Notes: generated by a model not told the origin, from the sequence alone. A stretch of 64,000 nucleotides of DNA from JAAYRQ01 sp035647815 (GCA_035647815.1 DASRMR010000065.1:1-64000), one strand, 5' to 3'; positions 45,362 to 54,918 are shown, counted from the first letter of the stretch. Made by a program: numbers and translations.

Positions 45362-45395
45362 AATAAAAAGCGGAGAAGTTAGCCTCCGCTTAAAT
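45362..45395. terminator. Bidirectional terminator between pilO and SDR gene
   Basis: Stem AAGCGGAG / CTCCGCTT (45368-45375, 45384-45391). On the minus strand it is followed by TTTTTATTTTTA, so it ends the SDR transcript, and it probably also stops the pil operon. Confidence 0.75.
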
Positions 45396-45406
45396 CGTAT
45401 TTATTA

Positions 45407-46213
45407 TTATTGTTGTTTTAAGGATAACATGTTTTTGATTAGCCCACCATCAATGAGTAGATCTGTTCCAGTTATAAATGTTGCATCTGGACTACAGAGG
45501 AATTTGATAGGAAGAGCAATTTCAGCTGGTTGTCCATTTCTACCTAATGGGGTCATAGTAAGCATTTGCTGCATTTGATCAGGGAAGTTTTTATTTGATT
45601 CAATAACCATATTAGTTTCAATAATGCCTGGTGATATAGAATTAATTCTAGCACCTTTCTTGCCATATGCGGGTGCCCATTTTTCGCATAAAAGTTGGAC
45701 CCCACGCTTAGCAATATTATAAGCAATAGATGGATCATCATTTGCTAGTTTAATAATTTTATCTAGAGCACCTTCGTCCAAGCAATTAGCTAAAAGTTTA
45801 TTATTGCTTTGGTCTGTTACTGTGTAGCCCATCATAGAGGCTATACATATAACGTTCATATTTTCATTAAGATATGGCACTAGTTCTTCTAAAAGAATTG
45901 CTGAACCTATTAGATCCACATTAAAAATTAACCTAATATCAGGTATGTTTGGACTTATACCTGCTGCATGAATAACATTAGTAATCGTACCCAGGCTTGC
46001 TGCCTTCTTAAGTAACTCTACAATATGTTCTCGACTACAAATATCACACATAGCAGTTTCGACTGAAATCCCCATAGTTTCTAATTCCTTTTTCCCTTGT
46101 TTTAAACCTTCTTCATTGATGTCTGAAATAAGAATTATGTCTTCGGGAAACTGTTTTGCCACTTCTAGTCCTATTCCTCCACTGCCACCAGTTATTACAT
46201 GTACATTTGCCAT
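45407..46213 (-). CDS. Short-chain dehydrogenase/reductase
   Basis: A 268-residue NAD(P)-dependent SDR. The cofactor loop is TGGSGGIG, then DINEEG after beta-2 (Asp suggests NAD), NVIHAAG, the catalytic Ser in IASMMGYT, and YNIAK as Tyr-x-x-x-Lys; ISPGIIETNM is the usual C-terminal loop. A ~30-residue insert before YNIAK (NNKLLANCLDEGALDKIIKL) resembles that of 3-alpha-hydroxysteroid/carbonyl dehydrogenases. ATG 46213 has GGAAGGAG upstream. Substrate unknown. Confidence 0.9.
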   Translation of the reverse strand: MANVHVITGGSGGIGLEVAKQFPEDIILISDINEEGLKQGKKELETMGISVETAMCDICSREHIVELLKKAASLGTITNVIHAAGISPNIPDIRLIFNVDLIGSAILLEELVPYLNENMNVICIASMMGYTVTDQSNNKLLANCLDEGALDKIIKLANDDPSIAYNIAKRGVQLLCEKWAPAYGKKGARINSISPGIIETNMVIESNKNFPDQMQQMLTMTPLGRNGQPAEIALPIKFLCSPDATFITGTDLLIDGGLIKNMLSLKQQ

Positions 46214-46299
46214 AAATAAAACTCCTTCCATTTGTTTATCATTTAAATAATGTGTTTTATAATTATGTTATAAAGAGTAAAAAACTAATGGAAAATAGT

Positions 46300-46629
46300 T
46301 TAACATACATTAGTGTCAACAATTAATTTAACCCCATCTATCGTGAACTTATATAAAAAAAGCTTTTTCTTAACTTCAATAGTAATCGGTATATCATCAG
46401 CTTCTGGTTCAATATTATCTGCTTTCCAGACAGTAATTCCATCTACCAAATGTGTAGTAAAATTATTAATTTGTCTTGAATGTGGTTTCCCTAGGCGAAC
46501 TGCTGGGATCAGGATATTATCCCGAGTAGGTCTTCAACCTTCACCAGGAGTCAATGCTCTCAAATAGATAGTTATATTATTTCCCTCGCGGTTAATAAAA
46601 TCCTGAGTATCTTTACTAATAACAAACAT
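46300..46629 (-). CDS. HesB-like CC/Se-motif family protein, probable selenoprotein (in-frame TGA)
   Basis: A 109-codon gene if the TGA at 46534-46536 (codon 32) is read through. ATG 46629 has GGAGAAATCT upstream. The halves on both sides of the TGA fit one protein: SKDTQDFINREGNNITIYL before it, and IPAVRLGKP plus VDGITVWKADNI after it, which is the layout I recall for the HesB-like CC/Se-motif (seleno)proteins, where Cys or Sec sits at this loop. A hairpin (CGGGAT-AAT-ATCCTG) begins ten bases after the TGA and could act as a SECIS, but its loop is not a textbook one. The alternative is a nonsense mutation. It lies alone between the SDR and tldD genes. Confidence 0.65.
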
Positions 46630-46837
46630 ATAGATTTCTCCTTTCCTTAAAGAAAACACTAAGTTTATCATAACATACCCTATATAGGTATATCAAATAC
46701 AATAATGAGGACTTTAAAAATAAAAAAATGTTGTTAAGGTAGGGAAAATACTGGTATATGTCGAATAACTTAATGATTAGTATTTAGGATAAACATTAGG
46801 GAAAACTTAAAATATATAACAACCTGGAGGTTTTGAG

Positions 46838-48268
46838 ATGCTGAAAAAGGAGCTTTTAGCTGAAGTATTAGATCAAGCATTACAGCGGGGCGGGGATTTT
46901 GCGGAAATTTACATTGAGGAGAAGAAGTCTAGTAATGTTTTTTGTGAGGATAACCGTATAGAAAAAGTCAATAGTGGCAGGGAAAAAGGTGCAGGCATCA
47001 GGGTAGTAAAAGATGGAAACACTGCTTATGTTTATACTAATGATTTAAGTCGTGATAGTTTAATAAAAGCGGCTATCGTAGCTAGTCATGCTTTATCTAC
47101 TGAAAATAAACATGAAAAAACTACTTATAATCTAACTACTAAACAAGCAGAATTTGAAATAAAATATAAACAGATGCCTGAAGATGTGAGTTTTGATAAA
47201 AAGATTGAAAATGTTATGCAGGCAAATAAGGCGGCTAGAAGTCTAGGTGAAGAAATTCGCCAGGTAACTATTGCGCTAGGCGATATTCACAAGAATATTC
47301 AGATAGCTAATACTGATGGGGATTATGTAGAAGATGAGCGAGTAAGAGTAAGGTTAATTGCTAGTACAGTTGCTCATCGAGAAGGTTTAATCCAAACGGG
47401 GTATGAATCGGCGGGGAGTGTTTCTGGTTGGGAGATACTGGAAAAAGTTTCTTTCGAAGATTTGGCTATTAAAGCGGCGAATTTATCTATTGAAATGCTA
47501 GATGCAAAACCTGCACCTGCGGGAAGAATGCCAGTAGTTATGGCTGCTGAGGCAGGTGGCACTATGGTTCATGAAGCTTGTGGACACGGCTTGGAAGCTG
47601 ATTTGGTGCAAAAAGGGCTGTCAGTATATAAAAACAAGATGGGTGAAAAGGTGGCAGCTGATGAGGTAACTGTTATTGATGATGCAACGATAGGTAATAA
47701 ATACGGTACTTATAGATTTGATGATGAAGGTAATTTAGGGGAGCGGACTACTCTAATTAAAGATGGTTATTTGACTAATTATATGTATGATCGTTTAACT
47801 GCTGAAAAAGATGGCGTCGTTTCGACTGGTAATGGCAGACGAGAATCTTATCAACATAAGCCTATACCTAGGATGAGTAATACTTTTATTGAATCAGGAA
47901 AAAGTGATCCAGATGAAATTATTAAGTCTACCCCGCAAGGACTTTTAGTAAAGAAAATGGGTGGAGGACAAGTTAATACTACTAATGGTGATTTTGTTTT
48001 TGAAGTACAGGAAGCCTATATAATAGAAAAAGGTGAAATAAAGTATCCTGTAAGAGGGGCAACTTTGTCCGGCAATGGTCCAGTAGTTTTAAATGAAATA
48101 GATAGGGTAGGTAATGATCTAGGTTATGCCATAGGAACTTGTGGCAAGGGTGGACAAGGTGTACCAGTAGCAGATGCGCAACCTACGATAAGAATTAAAC
48201 AGCTTACAGTAGGGGGAACTTCACTGGATGATGAAAACTTGCAAATAAAAAGAATAAGAAGGAAGTAG
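46838..48268 (+). CDS. tldD: TldD-family zinc metalloprotease
   Basis: A 476-residue TldD homologue. The metal site HExxxH is MVHEACGHGLEAD, and the conserved C-terminal GGTSLDDENLQIKRI is present. TldD and TldE form a dimer that degrades unfolded or modified peptides, and matures some ribosomal peptides. GGAGG site. tldE follows 8 bases on. Confidence 0.94.
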   Translation: MLKKELLAEVLDQALQRGGDFAEIYIEEKKSSNVFCEDNRIEKVNSGREKGAGIRVVKDGNTAYVYTNDLSRDSLIKAAIVASHALSTENKHEKTTYNLTTKQAEFEIKYKQMPEDVSFDKKIENVMQANKAARSLGEEIRQVTIALGDIHKNIQIANTDGDYVEDERVRVRLIASTVAHREGLIQTGYESAGSVSGWEILEKVSFEDLAIKAANLSIEMLDAKPAPAGRMPVVMAAEAGGTMVHEACGHGLEADLVQKGLSVYKNKMGEKVAADEVTVIDDATIGNKYGTYRFDDEGNLGERTTLIKDGYLTNYMYDRLTAEKDGVVSTGNGRRESYQHKPIPRMSNTFIESGKSDPDEIIKSTPQGLLVKKMGGGQVNTTNGDFVFEVQEAYIIEKGEIKYPVRGATLSGNGPVVLNEIDRVGNDLGYAIGTCGKGGQGVPVADAQPTIRIKQLTVGGTSLDDENLQIKRIRRK

Positions 48269-48276
48269 GTGTAAAT

Positions 48277-49620
48277 GTGGAATCACTACTTAAATTAGTA
48301 GCAGAAAAAGTAATCAACATATCTTATGATAAAGGTGTCGATGCTGAAGCTTTCCTACTACATGATCGGGAACTGAGTATCGAGGTTATAAATGGTAATG
48401 TAGAAACTCTAAAACAAGCCGAGGAAACAGGATTAGGTGTAAGGGTAATAAATAAAGGACGTTTAGGATTTGCATATACGAGTGATTTATCAGATGAGGC
48501 AGTCACAGCAGTAGTTAATGATGCTATAAAGATTTCCGCTTATACGGCTCCAGATGAAAACCACCGACTTCCCGAAGGTAACAACATTTATCCGGAGATG
48601 GATTTTATATATGATGACAGTTTCAACCAGGTTGATATCGAAGAAAAAATTAATATGGCTCGATTAGCAGAAGAAACAGCAATAGCCAATGACTCTAGAG
48701 TAAGTGTAATAGAACGTGCAGGTTATGAAGATACGGAATTTGGTTCGTTGATTATGAATACTAATGGCTTATATGCTTATGCTAAAGGGAACTTTGGCGG
48801 TATTTATACTTTCTTAGTTGCCGAGGAAAATGGTGATGCTCAAAATGGATTTTCAGTTATGGTTAAAAGGAATTTAAAAGATCTAAATCCAATTATAGTA
48901 GGTAATGAAGCAGCTCAAAATGGAATTCGAAGCCTTAATGCGAAAGCTATAAGTTCAGCTAAATTGCCTTGTATAATGGAACCATACATTATGACCCGAT
49001 TTATGAGCTTAATAGCACAAATGGTAAATGCAGGAGCAGTACAAAAAGGAAAATCGCTTTTTGCCGATAAAGAAGGTGAAATGGTAGCAGCTCCTATGTT
49101 TAGTTTAGTCGATGATGGTACTTGGAAGGATGGTATTGCCAGTTTCCCCTTTGATAGTGAGGGAGTCGAGGCGAAAAACAATGAAGTTATAAAAGATGGA
49201 ATCTTACAAGGTTTCTTATATGATACATACACTGCCCACAAATCAGGAGTAAAATCGACTGGTAATGCTGCTCGTGGATCTTTTCGTAGTCTGCCCTCAG
49301 TAGGAACAACTAACTTTATGATGATACCTGGCCAGGAGAGTGCAGAACAGCTAATCGGAACGATAAAAAAAGGTTTTTATATAACCGAAGTAATGGGTAT
49401 GCATACTGCAAATCCCGTATCAGGTGATTTTTCAGTAGGTGCTGCTGGAATTATGATTGAAAATGGGATTCTCACTTACGCAGTAAGAGGTGTTACTATC
49501 GCAGGCAATATAATCGAGTTCTTACAAGATATTGAAGCAGTAGGAAATGACTTGCGTTTTTATGGTGGCAGGGCTGCACCTACTGTTAGGTTAAAGCAGT
49601 TAAGCATCGGTGGCGAGTAA
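48277..49620 (+). CDS. pmbA: TldE/PmbA-family protein
   Basis: A 447-residue partner of TldD with the same fold but without the HExxxH site, as expected for TldE/PmbA. Recognisable patches are KSTGNAARGSFRS, GDFSVGAAG and IMENGILTYAVRGVTIAGN. GTG start. It is co-transcribed with tldD. No precursor peptide gene is visible nearby, so a housekeeping proteolytic role is more likely than peptide maturation. Confidence 0.93.
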   Translation: MESLLKLVAEKVINISYDKGVDAEAFLLHDRELSIEVINGNVETLKQAEETGLGVRVINKGRLGFAYTSDLSDEAVTAVVNDAIKISAYTAPDENHRLPEGNNIYPEMDFIYDDSFNQVDIEEKINMARLAEETAIANDSRVSVIERAGYEDTEFGSLIMNTNGLYAYAKGNFGGIYTFLVAEENGDAQNGFSVMVKRNLKDLNPIIVGNEAAQNGIRSLNAKAISSAKLPCIMEPYIMTRFMSLIAQMVNAGAVQKGKSLFADKEGEMVAAPMFSLVDDGTWKDGIASFPFDSEGVEAKNNEVIKDGILQGFLYDTYTAHKSGVKSTGNAARGSFRSLPSVGTTNFMMIPGQESAEQLIGTIKKGFYITEVMGMHTANPVSGDFSVGAAGIMIENGILTYAVRGVTIAGNIIEFLQDIEAVGNDLRFYGGRAAPTVRLKQLSIGGE

Positions 49621-49640
49621 GGTTAAGGGGGGCGGGGGTT

Positions 49641-50081
49641 ATGAGTTTTAATATATTTATAATAAATGGATCTAATCTAAACATGTTAGGGATTAGGGAA
49701 CCAGAAGTCTATGGTAATACTACTTTAGAAGAAATTAATCGTGAGTTGCAGACCTATGCAGAAGAAAAAAATGTTATTCTCAGTTTTTTTCAATCTAATC
49801 ACGAAGGTGAAGTTATTGATAAAATACATTCTGCATACGGTAAGGTGGATTTAATAATTATTAATGCGGGTGCCTTTACTCATTACAGTATAGCTATCCA
49901 TGATGCTTTGAAAACGGTAGGAATCCCTATTATTGAAGTGCATATGAGCAATATATATACTCGGGAAGAGTTTAGGCATAAATCATTTATAAGCCCAGTC
50001 GCTATTGGTGGGGTTTTCGGTTTCGGTAAAAATAGTTATAAGTTAGCATTAGATGCAGCTATTGACTATTTAAATAATTAA
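49641..50081 (+). CDS. aroQ: Type II 3-dehydroquinate dehydratase
   Basis: A 146-residue dodecameric-type enzyme of the shikimate pathway. NGSNLNMLGIREPEVYG contains the active-site Tyr loop; QSNHEGEVIDKIH, INAGAFTHYSIAIHDAL and EVHMSNIYTREEFRHKS complete the active site. With aroE, aroC, aroK and aroB 15-20 kb upstream it nearly completes the pathway in this window. Site GGGGG. Confidence 0.95.
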   Translation: MSFNIFIINGSNLNMLGIREPEVYGNTTLEEINRELQTYAEEKNVILSFFQSNHEGEVIDKIHSAYGKVDLIIINAGAFTHYSIAIHDALKTVGIPIIEVHMSNIYTREEFRHKSFISPVAIGGVFGFGKNSYKLALDAAIDYLNN

Positions 50082-50086
50082 AGTAG

Positions 50087-51157
50087 GTGTTGAAAATAAG
50101 TAATGATAGGATACATAAGTTGCGTTTTAAGCTAGAAGAATTAGGCTTAAAAGCTTTATTAATAACAAAAGCTGAAAACATTCGCTACATTTCAGGTTTC
50201 ACCGGTGGAAGTGATGCGAAACTTCTGTTAAGCTTACAAGAAAAATATATAATTACTGATGCTAGATATACTGAACAAGTAGGCATAGAGGCTCCGGGAT
50301 GGGAATTGATGGAGAAAAGACCAGGGCAAACTGCGAAAATAAATGAATTATTAAAAAGTTATTCTAAATTAGGCTTTGAAACTTCTATTAGTTATAATGC
50401 TTATCTCGATTTGCAAAAATCGCTAGGAGACAATTTAGTCCCTACCAATAATATTATAGAAGATTTGCGTCAGATTAAAAGTGCAGATGAACTAGATAAA
50501 TTAAGAAAAACAGCTCTTATTAGTGATGAAGTTTTTAAAGAAATAGGCAATATCATAAAGCCGGGTATTTCAGAAAAAACAGTAGCCAATCATATTGTTT
50601 TTTTATTAAAAGATAAAGGGTGCCAAAAAGAAGCTTTTGATACTATTGCAGTAGCCGGAGAAAATGCGGCCTTACCACATGGGCAACCTACTGATCGCAT
50701 TTTACAAAAAGGTGATATGTTGACAATGGACTATGGTGGGTTTTATCATGGTTATGCAGGTGATATGACTAGAACTGTAGCCATATCTCATGCGACTGAT
50801 AAGTTTAAAGATTTATATAAGAAAGTCTTAGAGGCACAAAAACTTGGGGTGAAGATGGTCCAGGCTGGTGTTATGGCTAAAGATATAGATATGAAAGTAA
50901 GAGCTAAGTTAGAAGAATTTGGGCTAGGCAAATATTTTCATCATAGTACAGGACATGGCTTAGGTCTAGAAGTGCATGAATTACCTTCCATATCTTCAAA
51001 AAGCGATATTATATTACAGGAAAACATGGTAATTACGATTGAACCCGGAATTTATATCAAAGGCTGGGGAGGAATTCGTATTGAAGATACCGTAATTGTA
51101 AAAAAGGATGGATGTGAAATCATTACACATTCAGATAAAGAATTAACTATATTTTAA
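50087..51157 (+). CDS. Xaa-Pro aminopeptidase (PepP/M24)
   Basis: A 356-residue M24B metallopeptidase. The N-terminal creatinase-like domain ends near 130. The dinuclear metal ligands are visible: TMDYGG and GDMTRT (Asp pair), STGHGLGLEVHE (His), TIEPGIYI (Glu) and GIRIEDT (Glu). It removes N-terminal residues before proline. The place between aroQ and efp is conserved in Clostridia. Start GTG (50087) or TTG (50090). Confidence 0.93.
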   Translation: MLKISNDRIHKLRFKLEELGLKALLITKAENIRYISGFTGGSDAKLLLSLQEKYIITDARYTEQVGIEAPGWELMEKRPGQTAKINELLKSYSKLGFETSISYNAYLDLQKSLGDNLVPTNNIIEDLRQIKSADELDKLRKTALISDEVFKEIGNIIKPGISEKTVANHIVFLLKDKGCQKEAFDTIAVAGENAALPHGQPTDRILQKGDMLTMDYGGFYHGYAGDMTRTVAISHATDKFKDLYKKVLEAQKLGVKMVQAGVMAKDIDMKVRAKLEEFGLGKYFHHSTGHGLGLEVHELPSISSKSDIILQENMVITIEPGIYIKGWGGIRIEDTVIVKKDGCEIITHSDKELTIF

Positions 51158-51172
51158 CGGAGGTATAATAAG

Positions 51173-51730
51173 ATGATTTCTGTTAACGATTTCAGGAATG
51201 GTGTTAGCATTGAAATGGATAATCAAGCATATACAGTAATTGAATTCCAACATGTAAAGCCCGGAAAAGGTGCTGCTTTTGTAAGGGCGAAACTAAGAAA
51301 CATTAAATCAGGTGGAACCATAGAGAAAACTTTTCGTGGGGCAGAAAAAGTACCGAGAGCTCACATAGATCACCGGGAGATGCAGTACTTATATAGAGAT
51401 GGTGAAGGGTATGTTTTTATGGATAATGAATCATATGAGCAAACCACGATAACACCAGAAGCTATCGGTGAGGGAGTAAAGTGGTTACTGGAGAATATGA
51501 ATATTAATGTTGTAGTATTTAAAGAGGAAATAATCGGTATTGAATTGCCTAATTTTGTGGAATTAAAAGTAGTTGAAACAGAACCAGGGGTTAGAGGTGA
51601 TACTGCTACTGGAGCAAGTAAAAATGCAACCCTGGAAACGGGTGCAGTAGTTTCGGTGCCATTATTTATCAATACCGGAGATACTTTAAGAATAGATACT
51701 CGCGTTGGTGAATATATGGAAAGGGCATAA
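51173..51730 (+). CDS. efp: Elongation factor P
   Basis: A 185-residue EF-P with its three beta-barrel domains; it rescues ribosomes stalled at polyproline. The modification loop tip is KPGKGAAFVR with Lys at the usual place, followed by RAKLRNIKSGG. The C-terminal signature GDTATGASKNATLETGA is intact. GGAGGT site. A strong terminator follows. Confidence 0.97.
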   Translation: MISVNDFRNGVSIEMDNQAYTVIEFQHVKPGKGAAFVRAKLRNIKSGGTIEKTFRGAEKVPRAHIDHREMQYLYRDGEGYVFMDNESYEQTTITPEAIGEGVKWLLENMNINVVVFKEEIIGIELPNFVELKVVETEPGVRGDTATGASKNATLETGAVVSVPLFINTGDTLRIDTRVGEYMERA

Positions 51731-51741
51731 CTATATATTTA

Positions 51742-51784
51742 AATGGGGGGATAAGGATTTGCTCTTATCCCCCCATTTTTTTTT
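51742..51784 (+). terminator. Strong intrinsic terminator after efp
   Basis: A perfect 15-bp stem (51742-51756, 51765-51779; core ATGGGGGGATAAG) with an 8-base loop and a T9 run. It ends the aroQ-pepP-efp transcript and faces the converging flavoprotein operon. Confidence 0.95.
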
Positions 51785-51785
51785 A

Positions 51786-52955
51786 TTATAAAAGAATATC
51801 TAAATCACTGATCGGATATGCCGAACATGAATGGATATATCCATTATCCCGGTCAGATTTTCGTACATGTCCAGATAGTTCAAAAACTTTACCAGAAAGC
51901 ACTTTAACCCTACATAGACTACATTCGCCTGAACGGCAACTAGTAGGAACCTGAATACCATTACGTTCTAAGGCTATTACTAAAGGTTCGATAGCTTTGG
52001 CCGTAATAGTCTTTTCTCCTACTTGTCCACCTTTTATAGTAATAGTAAACTCGTCTTTATTAGAAACCGATTCCGGCCAACCAGGGGCAGTAGTTAGATT
52101 TTCAGTTAAATTATATATTTCTTGCCTTATCTTCCTCCTAGGAATACCTAAACTAGTCAGTTCAGGAACACAAAACTCATACATGGCAGATGGTCCACAA
52201 ATGTAAAATGTTTTATCTTCTAAATCACCTAAAATTTCTTTTAATAATTTTCCATCAATCAATCCTTTTAACCCTTCATAGTCTGAGGAAAAATCTGATA
52301 TTACCAAATCATATTTGAAACTTTCATTTTTAGCAGATTTATTTAAAAGTTCCTGATGAAAAATAGCTTCATCTAGAGAATTACTTCCATAAAAAAGATG
52401 AATATTACGATTTTCACCTTTATCTATAACTTCCTTGATCATACTCATAAATGGTGTAATTCCTGTTCCACCCGCAATAAACACTAAATCTTGCCCATGG
52501 AAAAGCGGGTTATAATAAAAACTACCTGTTGGAGAACTAGCTTCTATAATATCACCTAGTTTAACCTCATCTAACAGATAATCTGAAACAAAACCTTCCG
52601 CAATCCTTCCAATAGTAATATCGTAGTAGGCAGTCTGAGTGGGTGAAGAAGAAATACTATAAGGTCTACTAGTTCTCACCCCATTAATATCTACAAATAA
52701 ATTAATATATTGACCTGCTTGAAATGGAGGTAAATAACTATCGGCTGAAACAAAACGTAAAGTCTTAGCTTTAGAAGTCTCGTTAATAATCTCAGTTACT
52801 TTTAAATCAAGTTTAGCTGGATGTATATAATCGATATATTTATCCCATATTCCTTTGTCTAAGCGGTAATCATGCCCATATTTACGACAAACTTCAATTT
52901 CTTTAAGTACTTCAGTATAACCTGCTATATCTAACCTGAAATCTTTAGTACTCAT
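51786..52955 (-). CDS. FAD/NAD(P)-binding reductase with C-terminal 2Fe-2S ferredoxin domain
   Basis: A 389-residue electron-transfer protein. After a ~50-residue N-terminal extension comes a ferredoxin-NADP reductase fold: FAD motif RPYSISSSP, NAD(P) loop AGGTGITPFMSMI, CGPSAMYEF. The C-terminal ~90 residues are a plant-type ferredoxin, CRSGECSLCRVKV and a late HSC, giving the four Cys for one 2Fe-2S cluster. It is coupled (4-base overlap) to a CrtI-like flavoprotein and is presumably its electron donor or acceptor. Confidence 0.9.
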   Translation of the reverse strand: MSTKDFRLDIAGYTEVLKEIEVCRKYGHDYRLDKGIWDKYIDYIHPAKLDLKVTEIINETSKAKTLRFVSADSYLPPFQAGQYINLFVDINGVRTSRPYSISSSPTQTAYYDITIGRIAEGFVSDYLLDEVKLGDIIEASSPTGSFYYNPLFHGQDLVFIAGGTGITPFMSMIKEVIDKGENRNIHLFYGSNSLDEAIFHQELLNKSAKNESFKYDLVISDFSSDYEGLKGLIDGKLLKEILGDLEDKTFYICGPSAMYEFCVPELTSLGIPRRKIRQEIYNLTENLTTAPGWPESVSNKDEFTITIKGGQVGEKTITAKAIEPLVIALERNGIQVPTSCRSGECSLCRVKVLSGKVFELSGHVRKSDRDNGYIHSCSAYPISDLDILL

Positions 52956-54460
52956 ATTTTCACCCCCTGTTTTTTCATGCTTCTAATTAAGGCTTGAGCT
53001 GCAGACCCGCCTGAGATTAAAGTCGGTTGAAATCCTCCTGAGCCAACCCAAGCACCTGCGGCAAATAAACCTTCAATAGGTGTTTTAGGTTGAATAAAGA
53101 GGTTGGAATCTTTCGGATATTGATCAAACCCATAAAAAGCTCCACCGGGAGTTCCTAGGTATCGCATATGAGTAATCGGGGTAGCTATCTCTATTTCTTC
53201 GATATGTTCCCTAAAACCAGGATGAATCTGTTCAATACGCTTAAGTATTTGTTCAGCACATTCGAATTTAGTTGCTTGGTATTGTGCAGGTGGTACTGCT
53301 AGCCAAGGTTCAGCATAGGCTAGACTAACTATAGCTACTTGGGTAGTGCCTGGTGGTGATGCTTCCGGATCTGAAACATTGTAACAAGTCATGAGAAATG
53401 CATCATTTTCGATATTTACTTTTCTAATATTAATATCTTGATTATCAGGATTGGCACTAGTAGTTACGAAATTTGTAGTTTCATTAATGCCTAATTCGTC
53501 AGCTGCACAATCTAGACCGATAAACATACTGAAAGCAGATACTCCAACAGTACTACCTTTTAGAATCTCAAACTGTTCTTCGGGCACATGTTCGGGTTCA
53601 ATTAATTCAGTGTAAGTTATAACTGAAGAAGCATTAGATACTACATAATTAGCAGCTATATGCTCACCTTCTGCAGTTATTACGCCTTTAACTCGGCTTT
53701 CTTCAACTACAATTTTGTTGACTAGACAATTAAAACGAACATCCCCACCATTTTCTAAAATCTTAGCTACTAAAGCATTAGATAAAGATTGAGAACCTCC
53801 TTTAATATTAAAAGGTTTCCATTCAATATAAGAATAGATTAATGCTGCATAATCAACGAAAGCTAAATGACGGGTAGGTATTCCCATATAAGACCAGTAA
53901 GGACTTAATGCTAACTTAATCAAGGGATCGGAAAAACATTCATCTAAAAATTCCTGAGTACTTTTTAAAGCATACTCGAAGTAAAGAGGATATTTCTCCT
54001 TGGAAATCTCGGGATCTTTCAAAAAGAAAGCTTGTATTACTTGTTCGAAAAAATCATATACTAGATCTAAATATTTTTTAATACCTGCTTTTTCCGCTGG
54101 AAACTCTGCTTCTAATACTCTTATTAGTTTTTCCTTATCTGCAGGTAAAGTAATATCTAGTTCTCCAGGTAGAACAATACGATAAAGATTTTGCATCTCT
54201 ATCCAATCAAGTTCTTCTACGACTCCTAAACTGCCTAAAAAGCCACGCAATGGTCCAGGTTTTTCTACAGTTCCCATTCCACTTAATTGATGCAGAGCAG
54301 TTTCAAACTCAAACCTACCTCGGTAAAAACTAGTAGCACAACCACCAGGTACATTATGTTTTTCTAATAGTAATACTTTTACCCCTTTTTGAGCTAGAGT
54401 AGCTGCAGCAGTCAGTCCACCGTTCCCTGCGCCTATTACTACAACATCATAAAGACTCAT
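52952..54460 (-). CDS. CrtI/retinol saturase-like FAD oxidoreductase
   Basis: A 502-residue flavoprotein of the phytoene desaturase-like family. The dinucleotide motif is VIGAGNGGLTAAATLAQKG with LLLEKHNVPGGCATSF; the C-terminal FAD motif is LFAAGAWVGSGGFQPTLISGG. No carotenoid synthesis genes (crtB, crtE) are near, so the substrate is not necessarily a carotenoid. It is first in a two-gene operon with a 2Fe-2S reductase, suggesting a reductive reaction such as a double-bond reduction in an anaerobe. Confidence 0.88.
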   Translation of the reverse strand: MSLYDVVVIGAGNGGLTAAATLAQKGVKVLLLEKHNVPGGCATSFYRGRFEFETALHQLSGMGTVEKPGPLRGFLGSLGVVEELDWIEMQNLYRIVLPGELDITLPADKEKLIRVLEAEFPAEKAGIKKYLDLVYDFFEQVIQAFFLKDPEISKEKYPLYFEYALKSTQEFLDECFSDPLIKLALSPYWSYMGIPTRHLAFVDYAALIYSYIEWKPFNIKGGSQSLSNALVAKILENGGDVRFNCLVNKIVVEESRVKGVITAEGEHIAANYVVSNASSVITYTELIEPEHVPEEQFEILKGSTVGVSAFSMFIGLDCAADELGINETTNFVTTSANPDNQDINIRKVNIENDAFLMTCYNVSDPEASPPGTTQVAIVSLAYAEPWLAVPPAQYQATKFECAEQILKRIEQIHPGFREHIEEIEIATPITHMRYLGTPGGAFYGFDQYPKDSNLFIQPKTPIEGLFAAGAWVGSGGFQPTLISGGSAAQALIRSMKKQGVKI

Positions 54461-54640
54461 TACTTATCCTCCTTTTTTAAAACTCAATAGTTTTCATTAC
54501 ATACTTATCTATTTAAATTCATTATCTGATAGCATGATCTACTAATTTGTATAAATACTATTTTCCTACTAGTATTATCGGTAATTATTCTTCATTAACT
54601 GACAGATATCCTCTTTTTTAGTATTTATCGGCTACCATGC

Positions 54641-54806
54641 GTGAGAGCCAAGGGGAGAGCCAAGGGGACAGGGCATCTGTCCCACAAGGGACAAGGGGAC
54701 AGGCTAATTGTCCCACCATATTAGTGGCAACATGAATTAATGAACCAGCCATGGTCGCATAAAAGCGGTCGTAGCAAACACAAGCCTGACAGGGCTTGTG
54801 GCTGGC
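54641..54806. repeat. Cluster of GGGACAG palindromes (REP/RAYT-like relic)
   Basis: Three hairpins in a row: GGGACAG/CTGTCCC (54665-54683), GGGACA/TGTCCC (54696-54714) and ACAAGCC/GGCTTGT (54780-54799), with an outer CCAGCC/GGCTGG pair enclosing the last. AAGGGGA is repeated three times. This resembles REP sequences mobilised by Y1 (RAYT) transposases; no transposase gene remains. Confidence 0.7.
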
Positions 54807-54918
54807 AATTGTAGAAAACATATTGTATTTAATAAAATGAATGAAGAAGATAAAACAGTTATTATATATCTAATAGTTGATGGAAGAAGAGAACATAAGA
54901 ATTTAAAATAATTAAGCT

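Noticed and set aside
46313..46567. 84-codon plus-strand ORF
   Set aside because: It is the antisense shadow of the minus-strand TGA-containing gene, which has the better start and protein-like sequence.
54618..54821. 67-codon minus-strand ORF
   Set aside because: It consists of the palindromic repeat cluster; the translation reflects repeat sequence, not a conserved gene.
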